Assembly: GCF_900091525.1 (NCBI RefSeq)
Contig: NZ_FMCU01000002.1
Span: 372,001-436,000, forward strand
Direction of reading: 5' to 3'
DNA from: Micromonospora matsumotoense
GTDB taxonomy: Bacteria; Actinomycetota; Actinomycetes; Mycobacteriales; Micromonosporaceae
Length of the DNA: 64,000 bases
The notes below the pieces were generated by a model. That model was not told the origin of the DNA and did no database searches. It saw only the letters and a program-made list of their open reading frames with translations. Each line of letters opens with the position of its first letter. The stretch's first letter is position 1. The translations under genes and the position numbers were made by a program. Below are positions 27,101-34,098 of the stretch, piece after piece.

Positions 27101-28668
27101 TCCTCCAACCGGTCGAACCAGCTGCCCTGGTCCCGCCGCCGCCACCGGTCCTGGGCGGCCAGCGGGAGGCTGCGCAGCAGCAGGTACGCGAAGCGGGCCT
27201 CGTGGTCGCGGATCGCCCAGTCGAACACCCCGTACGACAGCAGCCCCTCCACCCGGGCCAGGTTCCGGTGTTCCGGGCGGGCGGCGAGGACGACCAGCAG
27301 CCGGGGGCCGAGCGGGGCGTCGACCCGCCGCTCCTCCCACGGCAGTTGGTCGAGCAGGGTGTCCAGGTGGCCGCTGTCGTCGAGCTGGCGTACCGCGTGC
27401 CGCAGTCTCGGCCCCGGCTCGGGCGGCCCGGCGTCGACCGACCCGGTGCCGGCCGGGGTGCCGGTGGGCGGGGTGCCGGCGGTAGGCGGGGCGGGGGCCA
27501 GGTCGGTCAGTAGGCGCAACGCCTCGACGGCCTGGCGTTCGCCGATCAGCCGTTCCACCCGGCGCAACCGGGTGCCCAGGTCGGTGTCCCGGTCGAGCCG
27601 GGCGTCGTCGGTCTCCGCGCCGCCCAGCGCGGTGATCTGCTCGCGCAGGTCGGCGGCGTCGCTGCCCGACGGGGGACGTTCGGCCAGCAACGCCCGGAAG
27701 TGTGCCTTGCGGTCACCGCCCAGCAGCTCCCGCAACACGCTGGTCCGCAGGGCCCGCAGCACGTGCAGCGCGGTGCGTCGCTGCACCGGGTCGAGCCCCT
27801 CGGTGCGCAACCCGTGCACGTTGTCGGCTTCGAGCACCCGCAGCAGATAGGGGGTCTGCCCGCCGAGGGCGGCCAGCGCGGCACGCGGATAGGCCCGGTG
27901 GTGGTCGTCGTCGAGGTTGCCGGCCAGGTCGGTGCGCCGGGGCGCGGGCAGGCTGTGCACCAGGCTGCGGGCGACCACGAACGGCAGGGTGTCCAGGATA
28001 CGCAGGCAGCCCCGCACGTCGTCGCCGGAGACCCAGAGGCCGTCGAGCAGGTCGATCATGCGGGCCCGTTCCGCCCGGTACCGACGGTCCACCAGCGCGC
28101 CCAGCTCCGCCTCCAACGGCCCGCTCCCGGCCTCGTCGGCCGGTGCCCGGTCGGGGGCCGGCGGGCTGGCCGGGCGGGGCGGGGTGGCGACCGCACCGGT
28201 GTCGGCGGCGACCGCACCGGCCGGCAACCACGCCACCGGCGTCCACAGTGCCCGCCCGGCCGAGGCGGCGTCGGCCAGCGCCCGCGCCTCGGCCTCCGGG
28301 TCGGTCGCCCGCTGCCCCGGGTACGCCGTGCCGCCTCCCGCCTGCGCCAGGTGCCCCAACTCGTGCACCAGCAGGGCCCGCCCGGCCGCCCGGGACGGGT
28401 CGAAGCCCGGGGCCAGGTGCACCGCGCCGTCGGCGAGCAGCCCGTGCGCGCCGTGGTTGGCGGCCCGTCGACCCGCCGCGCCGAGGCGTACCCGCACGGC
28501 GTCCGGCCGTAGGCCCAGCGCCGGGGCGTACCGGTCGACCAGTTCGCGGGTCAGCGTGGCGAGGGCGTCGTCGCGGCCCGGTGCGGGTTGCCTCGTCGGT
28601 GGGGGAGCCCGGTGGGCGGCCGTCTCCCGGGCGGCTCCCGCGCCGGTGGCCGGGTCGGAGGTGGTCAT
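21100..28668 (-). CDS. Giant eCIS-core (DUF4157) protein with beta-repeat body, 2522 residues
   Basis: ATG 28668 overlaps the previous stop (ATGA). Residues about 50-115 are the DUF4157/eCIS-core domain, with HELGH at 102-106, a zinc-protease-like motif that marks eCIS-associated proteins. Residues 200-800 are helical and include an internal duplication (near 474-523 and 657-706) with LLxxGxxDWAxxxxEAxxA and RxLPxAxQ in both copies. A hydrophobic stretch (about 990-1065) and a charged coiled coil (about 1116-1196) follow. About 1200-2450 is repetitive beta-strand sequence (xxVxGLxVxGxxLxxDPxxLxV style) reminiscent of AsmA/TamB-like grooves. It may be cargo, a tape-measure substitute or a lumen protein; sequence alone does not decide. 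Confidence 0.8.
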   Translation of the reverse strand: MTTSDPATGAGAARETAAHRAPPPTRQPAPGRDDALATLTRELVDRYAPALGLRPDAVRVRLGAAGRRAANHGAHGLLADGAVHLAPGFDPSRAAGRALLVHELGHLAQAGGGTAYPGQRATDPEAEARALADAASAGRALWTPVAWLPAGAVAADTGAVATPPRPASPPAPDRAPADEAGSGPLEAELGALVDRRYRAERARMIDLLDGLWVSGDDVRGCLRILDTLPFVVARSLVHSLPAPRRTDLAGNLDDDHHRAYPRAALAALGGQTPYLLRVLEADNVHGLRTEGLDPVQRRTALHVLRALRTSVLRELLGGDRKAHFRALLAERPPSGSDAADLREQITALGGAETDDARLDRDTDLGTRLRRVERLIGERQAVEALRLLTDLAPAPPTAGTPPTGTPAGTGSVDAGPPEPGPRLRHAVRQLDDSGHLDTLLDQLPWEERRVDAPLGPRLLVVLAARPEHRNLARVEGLLSYGVFDWAIRDHEARFAYLLLRSLPLAAQDRWRRRDQGSWFDRLEENIPAEDVLGGGYTGVGTLAEPWDRRRRSAGQVDAERLVADIHRVVQGGLDGVNAVELVRRLIGYDRPTGATADPGTRGREALRTAVHRLDALRDLDRILAALPDAYLTHETWRAELLDLLALRDPAHLERQARSLLATGLTDWAVNPREAWLAFQLVRNLPVADQARLAADDPDRWARMQSGMTPQMRASLATTAISGPRRVEARDQLRDRLRDDRLWRAGRATELRSLIIQSYALDDRRWVFLRSREVRADLLPDLATLVAQLRLYHATRRPSFDPESLRTDGLPTVVGDLARLVAVGLKLLFLSRTGLSLFTDEVTVDEFDLHDAQWISGDLGGARLRDTDRERTNRLSLSVDARQGVLRVRLPRLELDGFHRTFTGSSLRTGRVTLTDLDIVASFSDRGYDRPVGAQAGMGALSVSDVVYASDGLPGGLLGLSRFGLSTLAFRAGATGQENVTEPGRHGWVGIPIIDPLIHLLHHVISFYGGLPFLSKISDALLAPYTAGAPFLAQQFTSLTAGEIFTPLANSTIGLLTDGVFRPPRGIGDRVTDAVEMMHSLSVSFASATAEGLSFAGLQQIGRIEVGRTLIGVANSLPARLRAEQESLRLRLGTADGTQRTALQERLSAVGTQLTALEPAERELHRLEARHRWHAESLSEAERRRLVELSDQLRQSVGGAIDIGGIRVTGLAGGVEAAGVEIDPIHAEGSTPSRSGEYLPDDELITRFRRDRVPVDAATTARGSAGSATLAGVRLLPGAAGQPALRITAGSLPTRADVTAQLAALSAEPRGADRRAELTRWLTDLDRLRELESLAAEPVDPAGRYLPGHRTRAQEQELQLLRERAGRYFGVTVGGLTVAGLGVTMDPATLGVEVRLAELTATDVRAGATTVERLAASRLRVRADLDAVGGGPLPAELAGPAAAAGLPVGRTAVRFGVGELAVTGFSGPGVEARRIAFTAPTRADGTPGEAIHGRVLPVGDDLRLPDLVVEQTELTGLTMNSPGRSLYSRGSTRIGRMSLDVQVRTGVTATGRQVRSALVRNLVIDRIDADRIGMDVTDPAPGMSVEVVSGALIGVRLHDLDVDLTGEELTYSGRLTVGQLDRLRFSVISRAVQGGPTTITGTVGGRAAGPNAASVTVDLIRAGPHQVDPVTGRIVSDPTDSQRIQLDGLTLTDTTLRTPDGAVTVRRAGLGGRLVTERAGGLRFEDVGPARIELGAIDWRAGDGRIVSRGPTVLDGLTVSGRWDSAPEQRDAAGRVVPATAALHVQRLHIARVTGRDLRYRDGVLDVGLGRAEPTPAGEPDLSPLEILDVDLRGLRWSAAAGLTAGRLTTGATRVEIAGRIDAALHVDGALWAAQLTLAFGRGGRIQARVVGGEGHLGVGPRPGEHDQHVSIQGLDTGVVSVGPDHIEIGPDGQPGLHLATISVDALNWQGAALGLRIPPGAGAISLLGITARARVDLYPAGTPGGRFRRLLLRELVVQQTRASGLLVDLHDGTTIRLHPDIEAVLGELRLVPAAGQDGFLVEATRTAEGMRVLGGLRIGAIEAARVGFDIGTFLSGGTADFAAGGLSVDFLDHGGLRLHLAQPTLTAISAQVTADPRRQLLFLGAPTGRPEYGLRFTSIGYEQDPAGPDGTAAPGRRIAVRGGEVTGLSFTDSGLGLYLFVEQGLLGDLTHDLTSGSGELPSLDIRNARFVLDLATMLGGGSPIAAPPPARTTSAQRRAALAGKWDALVRVLDAYRIGEVLDSLNGHIDFDVTHDGFLWGERSWEVRLALRDGAVDYRRLTGALPWWTPGRFVVEGDDLVYRVHLPSFAAEGAPPPDNDVDLLRWQLDTGEVSQARTAHLVRLNRLLRPTTASRDDLLHTVADVQSDEPSTGPPGLLAIGNVDVDLSINNPREITLPLGGSNEIVLAPDALVHLAVGGGVRRAAGGGGRPGRLRPVSLQSATVARVNLLFDGLGLSTGQIRITDLTDCTVDFSGLDPLLMQGRITRAVAERIRWRRPTSGGSP

Positions 28669-28907
28669 CGGTCCACCCTCGCCAGACCCAGCCGGGCCCA
28701 GATCGTCTCGGCCAGCGCGGTTGGCAGATCATCGGTGACCGGTGGGTCGCCGGCCGAGCCGTCGGCCGACGGCAGGCCACGGTCGGCCAGCAGCCGGCTC
28801 AGCCGGGCGCCCACCTCGGCCGCGAGGGTGGCGTCGACCGGCACGTCGACGCCGGTGAGGACCAGCCGGCGGATGTCGACCTCGATGGTGGTGACCTCGA
28901 TGTTCAT
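28665..28907 (-). CDS. Small conserved-looking eCIS protein, unknown function
   Basis: 80 residues from ATG 28907, with ATGA overlaps at both ends that tie it translationally to the ATPase and the giant DUF4157 gene. The first 45 residues, MNIEVTTIEVDIRRLVLTG and then VDATLAAEVGARLSRLLADRG, predict two strands and an amphipathic helix; the rest is a short linker and helix (ALAETIWARLGLARV). I do not recognise a family. The coupling suggests an accessory or chaperone for the giant protein. Confidence 0.75.
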   Translation of the reverse strand: MNIEVTTIEVDIRRLVLTGVDVPVDATLAAEVGARLSRLLADRGLPSADGSAGDPPVTDDLPTALAETIWARLGLARVDR

Positions 28908-30754
28908 GACCACAGCCCGGGGTCGGCGGGCCGGTCGTGCTTGGCGTACTCGGCGGCGACCGCGTCGAGCACGTGCCGCATCCCGACCGGGTCGCCCTCC
29001 CCGGCGGCGACCAGGGCGGCGCGCAGCGCGACGGTGTGGATGTCCCCACCGGTGAGGTCCAGCGCGGCGAGGCGGGGCAGGTCCAGGTCGGTGGTGGCGA
29101 TCGCGGGAGGGAAGGCCCGCCGCCACAGGCCGGCCCGCTCGGCGGGACCGGGGTGCCCGAACGGGACCACCACCCGCAGCCGGCGCAGGAACGCCGGGTC
29201 GATGGCGGTCCGCATGTTGGTGGTCAGCACCGCCACGCCCCGGTACTGCTCCATCCGTTGCAGCAGGTACGACACCTCGATGTTGGCGTACCGGTCGTGG
29301 CTGTCGCGTACCTCCGAACGGCGGCCGAACAGGGCGTCGGCCTCGTCGAACAGCAACACGGTGCCACCGCGTTCGGCGGCGTCGAAGATCCGCCGTAGCT
29401 GCTTCTCGGTCTCGCCGATCCACTTGCTCACCACGGTCGCCAGGTCGACCCGGTGCAGGTCCAGCCCGAGCACACCGGCGACCACCTCGGCGGCGAGGGT
29501 CTTGCCGGTGCCGCTGGGCCCGGCGAACAGCGCGGCCACCCCGAGGCCCCGGCCGGTCCGACCGGCGAAGCCCTGCTCGGCCAGGAGCGTCCGGCCGGCC
29601 GCGGCGGCGGTCAACTGACGCAGCTGGGCCAGGGCCGCGGCGGGCAGCACCAGGTCGTCCCAACCGGCCCGTACGTCGATCCGTTCGGCCAACCCGTCCA
29701 GGTCCCGCCGGACCCGCTCACGCACCAGCCCCCGGGCCAGCCCCACCGGGTCGACGGTCGGGCCGGGGACGGCGGGGGTGGCGGAGTCGAGGATCTCCCG
29801 GTGTCCCAGGTCGAACTCCCGGGCCAGGAGGGCGGCGGCTGCTTCGGCGCGGCCCGGCAGCAGCTTCCGCCAGAGCGCCCGCTGCTCGGCCCGGGTCGGC
29901 CGGTCCACCGTCGGCCCGGGGGTCACCCCGTCGAGGGCGACCGCGCGGGGGGTGCAGACCACCACGTCGCCGACGAGCCGGGCCATGAGCTGCGCCACGG
30001 CGGCGCTCGCCTCGGGTGGCTCGTCGCCGGTCAGCTCGACGACCAGCACCGGGTCGGCGAGCACCACCTCCCGGTTCCACAGCCGGGCGAAGGCGTCCCG
30101 GTCGGTCACCGCGCGGGGCAGGTCGGTGGCGGTCACCCGGTGCCCGGCCCGGCCCACCGTCGCGCAGGCCGCCGCCAGCACGTCGACCCGGTCGGCGTGG
30201 TCGGGTCCGCAGACCCGCAGCGGGCGACGGCCGGCCTGCCACGCGGCGCAGAGCTGCCGTGCGGCCCGGCGACGGCTGGCCGGCAGGACGGTCGGCGGCG
30301 GGGGCAGCTCCACCAGGTAGGGCCGTAACCGTTCGTCGAGCCGCCCGACGCCGCGCAGCTCGTGCAGGATCCGCTCGTCGGCCCGCAGCGGAGCGTGCGG
30401 CAGCGGTCCCTCGCCCAACTCCACCAGCCGGGCCGCGCGCAGCGGACGGTCGGCGGCGAGGGCGTCCCAGTGCCCGCCGGGCAGGGCGTCCAGGCACCAG
30501 GCGAAGGTGGCTGGCCGGTCCAGCAGGCCCAGCTCCCCGGCGACCGAGGCGACCAGCACGTCGCGTTCGAAGGCGGTCAGCCCGAACCCGGTGGCGATCC
30601 GGCGCAGCGTCGAGGCGTCGGCCGGGCCGTCCGGTGTCGGTTCGCCCTTGAGGAGCAGGTGTATCCGCGCCACCTCGGCGGCCAGCCCGTCGTCGTGCCC
30701 GGCGACCGGTGGTGGGCCGGGCCAGCGGGCGGCCGGGCGCGGGGCGGGCATCAC
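28904..30754 (-). CDS. eCIS AAA+ ATPase (Afp15/Cis15-type)
   Basis: 616 residues from GTG 30754 (GTGA overlap; ATG 30751 is equally possible). The N-terminal half is a divergent winged-helix/AAA region (LRRIATGFGLTAFERDVLVASVAGELG). The C-terminal AAA+ module has Walker A GPSGTGKT near residue 408, Walker B VLLFDEADALFG near 467, and sensor/arginine-finger region VLTTNMRTAIDPAFLRRLRVVVPFGHPGPAERAGLW. Such ATPases are a near-universal eCIS component and are thought to aid assembly or cargo loading rather than sheath recycling. It precedes the giant DUF4157 gene. Confidence 0.92.
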   Translation of the reverse strand: MMPAPRPAARWPGPPPVAGHDDGLAAEVARIHLLLKGEPTPDGPADASTLRRIATGFGLTAFERDVLVASVAGELGLLDRPATFAWCLDALPGGHWDALAADRPLRAARLVELGEGPLPHAPLRADERILHELRGVGRLDERLRPYLVELPPPPTVLPASRRRAARQLCAAWQAGRRPLRVCGPDHADRVDVLAAACATVGRAGHRVTATDLPRAVTDRDAFARLWNREVVLADPVLVVELTGDEPPEASAAVAQLMARLVGDVVVCTPRAVALDGVTPGPTVDRPTRAEQRALWRKLLPGRAEAAAALLAREFDLGHREILDSATPAVPGPTVDPVGLARGLVRERVRRDLDGLAERIDVRAGWDDLVLPAAALAQLRQLTAAAAGRTLLAEQGFAGRTGRGLGVAALFAGPSGTGKTLAAEVVAGVLGLDLHRVDLATVVSKWIGETEKQLRRIFDAAERGGTVLLFDEADALFGRRSEVRDSHDRYANIEVSYLLQRMEQYRGVAVLTTNMRTAIDPAFLRRLRVVVPFGHPGPAERAGLWRRAFPPAIATTDLDLPRLAALDLTGGDIHTVALRAALVAAGEGDPVGMRHVLDAVAAEYAKHDRPADPGLWS

Positions 30755-32037
30755 AGCACCACGGCGGGGCCGTCGTACCGGCCGGTCGGGTCGGCGTGCA
30801 GTGGACTGTCCACCCCGTCCACCCGCAACCGGGCCAGGTAGGTGCCGGCGGGCAGGTCCCGGAAGGCGAAGCCGATCCGCCCGGTGCGCGGCCCACCGGA
30901 CGGCACCCCGTTGTCGGCCGGCGCGGCGAGCACCGTGCCACCCGCCCCGGTCAGACCGAGGGTCACCTGCTGGCCGGCCTCGACCTCCGGGACGACGTCG
31001 ACGGTGACCGTCCCGGTGCGCAGCACCACTCCGTCGACCGTCCGGCTGGACCCGACCACCACGTCGCCGGGGGCGACGGTGATCGTCGGGCGGTAGCTGA
31101 CCGGCACCGCGTCGGAGCTGATCGCCGGCCGGGGTGTGGGTGGGTCGCCCAGCGCCACCGCGTGGGTGACGACCAGACCACGGATGCCGGCCGCGACGGG
31201 TCGGTCGAAGTCGGACAACGGCACCCGCAGCTCGCCGGCCGAGGCGGTGGCCGGGCTGGCCGAGGCCGTCCCGATCCGGACCCGGACGTCCGGCCCGGCC
31301 AGGTTGCGGCCGGTCACCACCAGGGTCGCGCCCGCCGTGACCGGGGTGCCGGTCGGCCCGTCGGCGCGGACCTGGTCGACCTCGGGGCCGTCGACGTCGA
31401 CGGTGCCGGCGGTGACCGCGCGGACCGGCAGCGGCTCCCGGGCACCGCGCAGCGGGTCGATCAGCACCACCGACACGTCGAAGAAGACGCTGCTGCGGTA
31501 CGGCGCGCTGAACGCCGACCAGAGCCGGAAGCTCTCCTCCCCGCCGGGGCTGTTGGTGACGCTGACCCGGAGCAGTTCGACCTGCTCGGCGAGGCGGGAG
31601 TCGGCCACCGCGGCGGGCAGCGTCGGGTCGGGCGGGTCGGGGGCGAGCGACCGGCGGATCGCCGCCCGGGTCAGCACCGGCGTCTCGTGCAGCATCGCCA
31701 GCAGGTGGCCGAGCAGGATCTCCCCGGTCAACGGGTCGTGGCCGTAGACGCTGGCCACGTAGTGCAGGTCGACGCCGAGCGGCGGCGCGGCGACGTCGTC
31801 CCCACCGGTGCTGCGCGGGGGCGGCCCGAGGTTGGCCCAGGTCGGGTTCCGGGTCACCCGGCTGAGGAACAGGTTGACCTGGTTGCCCTCCTGGTTGCCG
31901 ACGGTCACCCGGTCCGGTGGGCCGGCGGAGACGGAGACCCCACCGACCGCCGACGAGGCGCCGGTGGCCCGCAGGTAGGCCATCAGCTGCCCGCGCAGCA
32001 CGGCGGTGACGGCGGCCAGGGCGTACCCGGTGCTCAT
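30751..32037 (-). CDS. eCIS terminator/cap protein, DUF4255 (Afp16-type) with IPT/TIG-like extension
   Basis: 428 residues from ATG 32037 (ATGA overlap). Residues 1-190 match the Pvc16 N-terminal domain: GYALAAVTAVLRGQLMAYL, then NQVNLFLSRVTRNPTWANLG, PPLGVDLHYVASVYGHDPLTGEILLGHLLAMLHETPVLTR, and LRVSVTNSPGGEESFRLWSAFSAPYRSSVFFDVSVVLID. This protein caps the tube and sheath at full length. A C-terminal extension (about 220-428) holds IPT/TIG-like beta-sandwich units (GPTGTPVTAGATLVVTGRNLAGPDVRV), which may decorate the distal end. Confidence 0.9.
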   Translation of the reverse strand: MSTGYALAAVTAVLRGQLMAYLRATGASSAVGGVSVSAGPPDRVTVGNQEGNQVNLFLSRVTRNPTWANLGPPPRSTGGDDVAAPPLGVDLHYVASVYGHDPLTGEILLGHLLAMLHETPVLTRAAIRRSLAPDPPDPTLPAAVADSRLAEQVELLRVSVTNSPGGEESFRLWSAFSAPYRSSVFFDVSVVLIDPLRGAREPLPVRAVTAGTVDVDGPEVDQVRADGPTGTPVTAGATLVVTGRNLAGPDVRVRIGTASASPATASAGELRVPLSDFDRPVAAGIRGLVVTHAVALGDPPTPRPAISSDAVPVSYRPTITVAPGDVVVGSSRTVDGVVLRTGTVTVDVVPEVEAGQQVTLGLTGAGGTVLAAPADNGVPSGGPRTGRIGFAFRDLPAGTYLARLRVDGVDSPLHADPTGRYDGPAVVL

Positions 32038-32858
32038 CGCGTCGCCCCCGACCCGCGCAGGTACGACTCCAGCTCCGGGGCCGGCCCCGGAGCGACGGTG
32101 GGGGTCGTGGCGGCGGTCGGGGTGCCGGCGGGCACGGCGGTCGTCGTCCGCCGGTCGCCGGTGAGGCGTACCTCGATGCGGCCGATGTGCACGTGCACGG
32201 TGACCGGCTCCGGGGTCCGGGCGGCGGCCCGGGTCACCGGGGCGCGACTCGCGGGCGCGGCGGGCGGTCCGGGGTGGGCCACCGGGCCGGCGATCACCGG
32301 CGGGACGGCCGGGGGCACGACGACGGGGTGCGGGGCGGGGGTGCGGGGCGGCGGTTGGTCCGGGGCGTCCCGGCGGGGTGGCTGCGGTGACCGGTCCGCG
32401 ACGGCCGGGGCGACCGGCGGGCGGGGCGGTGTGGCCCGGCTCGTCGGTGCGGGCCCGGTGGCGGGTGTGGACGTGGTCGCGGTCGGGCCGGCGGCAGCCG
32501 TGGGGGCCGGCACGGGTACGGGCAGGTCCGGTCCGGCGGCCGCGGGGGTGGCGGGGGCGGGTGGCGGCGCCGGCCGGGGTCGGACGGCGGGCTCCGGCGT
32601 CCGCGGGACCGGTGCCGGTGGCGTCCCCAGCGGGACGGCCGGCGGCGTCGCGACGTGGGCGCGGGGTGCCGGCGGCGGGTCCGTTACCGGCGGGGCGACC
32701 GGGCGGCCGGCCGGCGGGGGCGCGGTCCGCTCCTGCTCGTCGGTCAGGAACCCGTCCGCCTGCGGGGTTTCCGGCTCGAAGCGGCCGTGGCCGCGCGGGC
32801 GTAGCCGGGGGGCGGTGCCGACGGCCAGCGCCGCCAGCGCGGCCAGGTAGCCGGTCAC
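32034..32858 (-). CDS. Pro/Ala-rich eCIS accessory protein
   Basis: 274 residues from GTG 32858 (GTGA overlap). About residues 45-215 are low-complexity Pro/Ala/Thr/Arg, expected to be disordered. The C-terminal 55 residues are structured-looking: EPVTVHVHIGRIEVRLTGD and then PELESYLRGSG. This 'IGRIEVR...LxxYLR' tail recurs, as far as I recall, at the ends of otherwise variable proteins located before DUF4255 genes in eCIS loci; that needs a search. Function is unknown; a flexible tether recruiting something through its short conserved tail is an inference. Confidence 0.75.
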   Translation of the reverse strand: MTGYLAALAALAVGTAPRLRPRGHGRFEPETPQADGFLTDEQERTAPPPAGRPVAPPVTDPPPAPRAHVATPPAVPLGTPPAPVPRTPEPAVRPRPAPPPAPATPAAAGPDLPVPVPAPTAAAGPTATTSTPATGPAPTSRATPPRPPVAPAVADRSPQPPRRDAPDQPPPRTPAPHPVVVPPAVPPVIAGPVAHPGPPAAPASRAPVTRAAARTPEPVTVHVHIGRIEVRLTGDRRTTTAVPAGTPTAATTPTVAPGPAPELESYLRGSGATR

Positions 32859-33571
32859 GGGACCCGCTCCAGGTACGCGGCCCGCCGGTGCGGGCCCAGC
32901 GCCAGCACCTCCGCCTCCGACCAGCCGTAGGCCCGGGCGAGTCGGTGCACCTCGTCGAGCAGCCGGCGGACCCGGGCGTCGGCGGCCTGCCACGCCCAGG
33001 CCGGCACGTCCAGCAGCGCCTCGGTGGTGCCGCCACAGCTCGGGCAGGTCAGCGACACCGCGACGACGCCGAGCGGGTCGCGGTCGGCCATCGCGGCGGA
33101 CACCGCCGGCAGCGCGGCGGACGGGTCGGCCAGCGGTGGAACGGCGTCGAGCAGGCAGGCGTCGAACAACCACCGCTCGGCCGCCGCCGCGTCGCCGGCC
33201 CGGGCCGCCCCGGCCAGGTCGGCGGTGGTGGGCAGCCGCAGGGTGAGCAGGTGTCCCCGCCAGGTCAGGGTGAACGGCCCGGCGGTCCGGTCCGGGTCGG
33301 TGCGTTGCGGCGCGGCGGCCAGCAGGTCGGCGACGGTGAGGGTCACCTCCAGGTGCTCCGGGCAGGCCCGACAGTCCACGGTGGCCGCCACCCGGCCGCC
33401 CGTCCAGCCGGCGGCGGCGGCCAGCAGCAGGGCTGTCACCTCGCCCACCGGCAGCCGGTCGGCGTCGGCCCGGCCGAGCAGCAGCAGCCCCCGGCCCGGC
33501 CCGGGCCGACCGAGCGCGCTGTCCCAGGTGTGCACCAGCTCCACCTCGGTCAGCGGCGGCCCCACGGTCAC
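32855..33571 (-). CDS. eCIS zinc-ribbon / tail-chaperone-like protein
   Basis: 238 residues from GTG 33571 (GTGA overlap with the tube gene). Two CxxC pairs (CRAC in VDCRACPEHLEV and CPSC in SLTCPSCGG) could form a split zinc ribbon across a long helical insert. The C-terminus (VHRLARAYGWSEAEVLALGPHRRAAYLERV) follows the 'GWsxxExxxLxxxxRxxYLE' pattern seen in small T4 gp26-like and tail-assembly proteins. Position right after the tube gene suggests a role in tube or baseplate assembly. No enzyme signature is seen. Confidence 0.7.
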   Translation of the reverse strand: MTVGPPLTEVELVHTWDSALGRPGPGRGLLLLGRADADRLPVGEVTALLLAAAAGWTGGRVAATVDCRACPEHLEVTLTVADLLAAAPQRTDPDRTAGPFTLTWRGHLLTLRLPTTADLAGAARAGDAAAAERWLFDACLLDAVPPLADPSAALPAVSAAMADRDPLGVVAVSLTCPSCGGTTEALLDVPAWAWQAADARVRRLLDEVHRLARAYGWSEAEVLALGPHRRAAYLERVP

Positions 33572-34086
33572 GACCCGAGCCGTGGTTCGGCCGGTTCGGG
33601 CACCGCCTCGTCGCGTTCCCAGCCCTCGTTCTCCAGCTTGATGTGCTCGATCGCCACCGCGTTGGCGTTGGCGTCCAGCTCCGGCAGCGCCTGGTACTCC
33701 GAGACCCAGCAGCGGAACAGCCGGTACGACTGGGCCACCTGGCCGGCCTCGTTGAGCAGCTCGATGGTGATGTCCCGGCGGAAGTCGGCCAGGGACACCT
33801 CCGCGCCGGGCCCGGCGTGCAGCGCCCAGATCCGGCCCGCCCACTGGGCGAACTCGGCGTCGTGGGTCAGCCCCCGCTCCAGGGTGACCGCCTCGAACTC
33901 GGTGCGCCCCGGCGACTTGTGACTGGTCGAGGCGTTGCCGCCGTCGCGGTGCTTGACCACCTCGGTGGTCCGTTTCAACGCGCTGACCTTGCTGACCCCG
34001 GCCACGTAGCGGCCGTCCCACTTCACCCGGAACTTGAAGTTCTTGTACGGGTCGAAGCGCGTCGGGTTGACCGCGAACTGCACCAT
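33568..34086 (-). CDS. eCIS inner tube protein (Hcp/gp19-like, Afp1/5-type)
   Basis: 172 residues from ATG 34086, with a GAGAGG element upstream. It has the tail tube layout: FDPYKNFKFRVKWDGRYVAGVSKVSALKRTTEVVKHRDGG, then GRTEFEAVTLERGLTHDAEFAQWAGRIW, FRRDITIELLNEAGQVAQSYRLFRCWVSEYQALPELDANANAVAIEHIKLENEGWERD. This forms stacked hexameric rings inside the sheath. It is the only tube gene in the operon, directly after the single sheath gene, as in Streptomyces-type eCIS rather than the multi-tube Afp/PVC loci. Confidence 0.95.
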   Translation of the reverse strand: MVQFAVNPTRFDPYKNFKFRVKWDGRYVAGVSKVSALKRTTEVVKHRDGGNASTSHKSPGRTEFEAVTLERGLTHDAEFAQWAGRIWALHAGPGAEVSLADFRRDITIELLNEAGQVAQSYRLFRCWVSEYQALPELDANANAVAIEHIKLENEGWERDEAVPEPAEPRLGS

Positions 34087-34098
34087 GACTCACACCTC

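Noticed and set aside
21169..27513. 2114-residue plus-strand frame opposite the DUF4157 gene
   Set aside because: Antisense shadow; low-complexity Gly/Pro/Gln/Arg with no domains, while the minus strand has clear homology and coupled starts.
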